Below, piece after piece: positions 62,313 through 64,000 of a stretch of 64,000 nt of DNA (its first letter is position 1; every line of letters begins with the position of its first letter). The stretch comes from Candidatus Methanoperedentaceae archaeon GB37 (GTDB lineage Archaea; Halobacteriota; Methanosarcinia; Methanosarcinales; EX4572-44). Location of the stretch: NCBI GenBank assembly GCA_905171695.1, contig LR991653.1, positions 1,402,150-1,466,149 of the forward strand. Direction: 5' to 3'. Below the pieces are notes generated by a model, which saw only the letters and a program-made list of their open reading frames with translations, was not told the origin of the DNA and made no database searches. The translations under genes were made by a program, and so were the position numbers.

Positions 62313-64000
62313 TCAATTCTGTTTTTTGGATCTGATTTTTATAAGAGCATCTGCAGCAGTTTCACGCACCTTTTCACCCTCATCCTTCAATGCCTCTATC
62401 AGTGGTTCAACCGCCCTTGCGTCACATAGGAGTCCAAGAGCGACTGCAGAATTCCCACGCACACCGTCATGCTCATCCTTCAAGGCATCTACTAGCGGTT
62501 CAACTGCCCTCGTATCACCTATAAATCCAAGAGCCAATGCAGCAGTTTCACGCACCTTTTCACCCTCATCCTTCAATGCCTCTATCAGTGGTTCAACCGC
62601 CCTTGCGTCACCTATGTTTCCAAGAGCATATGTAGCACACCAACGTACCTCTTCATGATCATCCTTCAAGGCTTCTATTAGTAGTTCAACTGCCTTCGTA
62701 TCGCCTATGGTTCCAAGAGCCAATGCAGCATTCTTACGCATCTCTTCATCCTCATTCTTCAGTGCCTCTCTCAGTAGTTCAACCGCTCTTGCATCACCTA
62801 GGAGTCCAAGAGCGACTGCAGAATTCCCACGCACACCGTCATGCTCATCCTTCAAGGCTTCTACTAGCGGTTCAACTGCCCTCGTATCACCTATAAATCC
62901 AAGAGCCAATGCAGCAATCTCACGCACCTTTTCACTCTCATCCTTCAATGCCTCTATCAGTGGTTCAACAGCTCTCATATCACCTATGTTTCCAAGAAAT
63001 CCTGCAGTACTCCAACGCACGCGTTCATTCTCATCTTTCAGTTTCGGTATAATAACGTTCAGATATCGTCGCTTCTCTGAATCCGGCATGTTTTTGATTA
63101 AATCTGCAGCATGGCTCACTTTCACAAAATCCCCACTTGACGACTCATCCAAAAGGGATTCATCAGATACTGTAGCTTCGGGTTCTCCAGTTCCTGAGAG
63201 ATAGATGTATGGTTCGAGATCTATTCCACATAGATAGGGTTCATCTTTCAGCAGACTATTCAGATCTCTATTTTTGTGATGTTTCTGTAGTGTTTCAGAT
63301 CTTTCCAGTTCTTTCATCAGTTCGTCGTCAGCTTCTTCCTTTGCAAGTCGCTCTAACTTGCAGAGAAGCTTCTGGTCTCTGTACTTCACGAGATCCCTGT
63401 AAAACTGGGGGAAGACGTACTCAAAGACGAAGAGTTTTGCAGCAAGGTCAGGCTCAATTTTTCCTCCCGTTCTCTCTGCAATCGCCTCGCGTATTCTCAG
63501 AGTGTTTAGGAACAACTTGACCTTTCTGGGATTACAATTTGTACCTTTTGCAACGATCTTTCCATAACTCTTTTCCTTCTCTCCAATACCAAGTTTTTCA
63601 ATAAATTCCGTCATATCCTCTTCTCTTAGTGGGGGCAACGTGAAGGGAAGCTGAATTATCTTCTCTATGTAATCCTTTCCACTGATCGGGATTTCTTGCT
63701 CCTTACTCCTGTATCTGACCTCAATTCCTCTCTCAATGACATCCTTCTCAACACCGATAATATACATACACTTTGGAAGATCGAGAAAGAGCTTTATGAC
63801 CTCAAGGATCTCAATCGTCTTCTCAGGAAGGCATCTGTCAAGATCATCGATGAAGAGAACGAGCCTCCTGTCCCCCAGAGACTCGCCTATCACAGATTCA
63901 AAATCATCTCTGAGCGTGCCCTTCACATCGATGGTACTCTTAAAGTGTTCTCCTGCTTCTTCAAGTCTGATTCCAGCGATTTTTCTGAGCCCTGCATCAA
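62313..64000 (-). CDS. KAP-family P-loop NTPase with C-terminal HEAT repeats (5' end outside window)
   Basis: The frame is open to the window end, giving 561 residues without the N-terminus. [20 protein letters not shown] with [20 protein letters not shown] is the Walker B and following region of KAP NTPases; the Walker A motif must lie beyond 64000. After about residue 320 come eight HEAT/PBS-type repeats of 31 residues (pattern [26 protein letters not shown]). KAP proteins are membrane-associated or signalling NTPases that also occur in prokaryotic defence loci. No membrane helix is visible in this part. Neighbouring genes on the plus strand are unrelated housekeeping. Role unknown. Confidence 0.85.
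   Translation of the reverse strand, partial: DAGLRKIAGIRLEEAGEHFKSTIDVKGTLRDDFESVIGESLGDRRLVLFIDDLDRCLPEKTIEILEVIKLFLDLPKCMYIIGVEKDVIERGIEVRYRSKEQEIPISGKDYIEKIIQLPFTLPPLREEDMTEFIEKLGIGEKEKSYGKIVAKGTNCNPRKVKLFLNTLRIREAIAERTGGKIEPDLAAKLFVFEYVFPQFYRDLVKYRDQKLLCKLERLAKEEADDELMKELERSETLQKHHKNRDLNSLLKDEPYLCGIDLEPYIYLSGTGEPEATVSDESLLDESSSGDFVKVSHAADLIKNMPDSEKRRYLNVIIPKLKDENERVRWSTAGFLGNIGDMRAVEPLIEALKDESEKVREIAALALGFIGDTRAVEPLVEALKDEHDGVRGNSAVALGLLGDARAVELLREALKNEDEEMRKNAALALGTIGDTKAVELLIEALKDDHEEVRWCATYALGNIGDARAVEPLIEALKDEGEKVRETAALALGFIGDTRAVEPLVDALKDEHDGVRGNSAVALGLLCDARAVEPLIEALKDEGEKVRETAADALIKIRSKKQN

Overview
This window is chromosomal DNA from an archaeon of the methanogen/anaerobic alkane-oxidiser radiation. 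Archaeal markers are aIF2-gamma, RpoE'/Spt4, L15e, RNase P Rpp30/Pop5, thermosome, ABCE1, Hel308, HerA, Dph2, GTP-dependent dephospho-CoA kinase and an A1-U72 initiator tRNA. Methanogen-type markers are methanogenesis marker protein 2, MptE-like pterin kinase, SepCysS and an F420-type FrhB protein fused by operon to a glutamate-synthase domain protein. Two traits are unusual for ordinary methanogens: a futalosine-pathway menaquinone cluster (mqnE, mqnA, a prenyl synthase) and cytochrome c maturation genes (ccmF, a thioredoxin lipoprotein, a CcmD-like microgene). Together they suggest the ANME-1 / Syntrophoarchaeum / Alkanophagales side of the tree (inference; Archaeoglobales would be the main alternative).

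Layout. 1-7.7 kb: CRISPR adaptation genes (cas1 3' part, cas2, cas4), a short leader and an array of 84 apparently invariant 37-nt repeats. 8.0-24.2 kb: housekeeping on both strands: zinc-finger protein/pcm, ferredoxin/FAD oxidoreductase, hisF, a minus-strand string larE-dph2-amidohydrolase-usp-CBS-coaD, thioredoxins with ccmF, a beta-helix lipoprotein with a PEP-CTERM-like tail, mptE, and the L15e-DUF54-Rpp30-Pop5 cluster, followed by two minus-strand winged-helix genes. 24.9-27.2 kb: an insertion-sequence graveyard dominated by a pair of 791-bp inverted transposase pseudogenes. 27.3-45.4 kb: mostly minus-strand metabolism: gltB/frhB, enolase, TrxR, thermosome and tRNA-Arg on plus, a frameshifted ppdK, moeA-mqnA-mqnE-prenyl synthase, and SepCysS-ThiF-NadA. 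45.5-54.7 kb: IS630 mini-element, CcmD-like gene, HerA, ABCE1, TpiA, Hel308, initiator tRNA-Met, a membrane protein and a thioredoxin. 54.7-60.5 kb: two degenerate IS6-type copies in the same orientation flanking aIF2-gamma, PIN, rpoE', spt4, dephospho-CoA kinase and sua5, with a tyrosine-recombinase remnant cut by the first copy. 60.5-64 kb: tRNA-Arg, ThyA, methanogenesis marker 2, and a KAP-NTPase/HEAT-repeat protein running off the window.

How it fits together. TrxR and several thioredoxins, CcmF and the thioredoxin lipoprotein point to redox handling and extracytoplasmic haem attachment. Menaquinone genes, molybdopterin MoeA and the F420-linked FrhB/GltB pair point to an electron-transfer-rich energy metabolism. 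PPDK, enolase and TpiA serve gluconeogenesis. The window has no CRISPR effector genes; the cas1 gene starts before base 1.

The least explained items are the KAP-HEAT protein, the OB-like insertion in CcmF, the doubly anchored beta-helix protein, the N-terminally extended SepCysS coupled to a ThiF-family enzyme, and a recurrent pattern of perfect two-copy tandem duplications in non-coding DNA. None could be searched against databases here.
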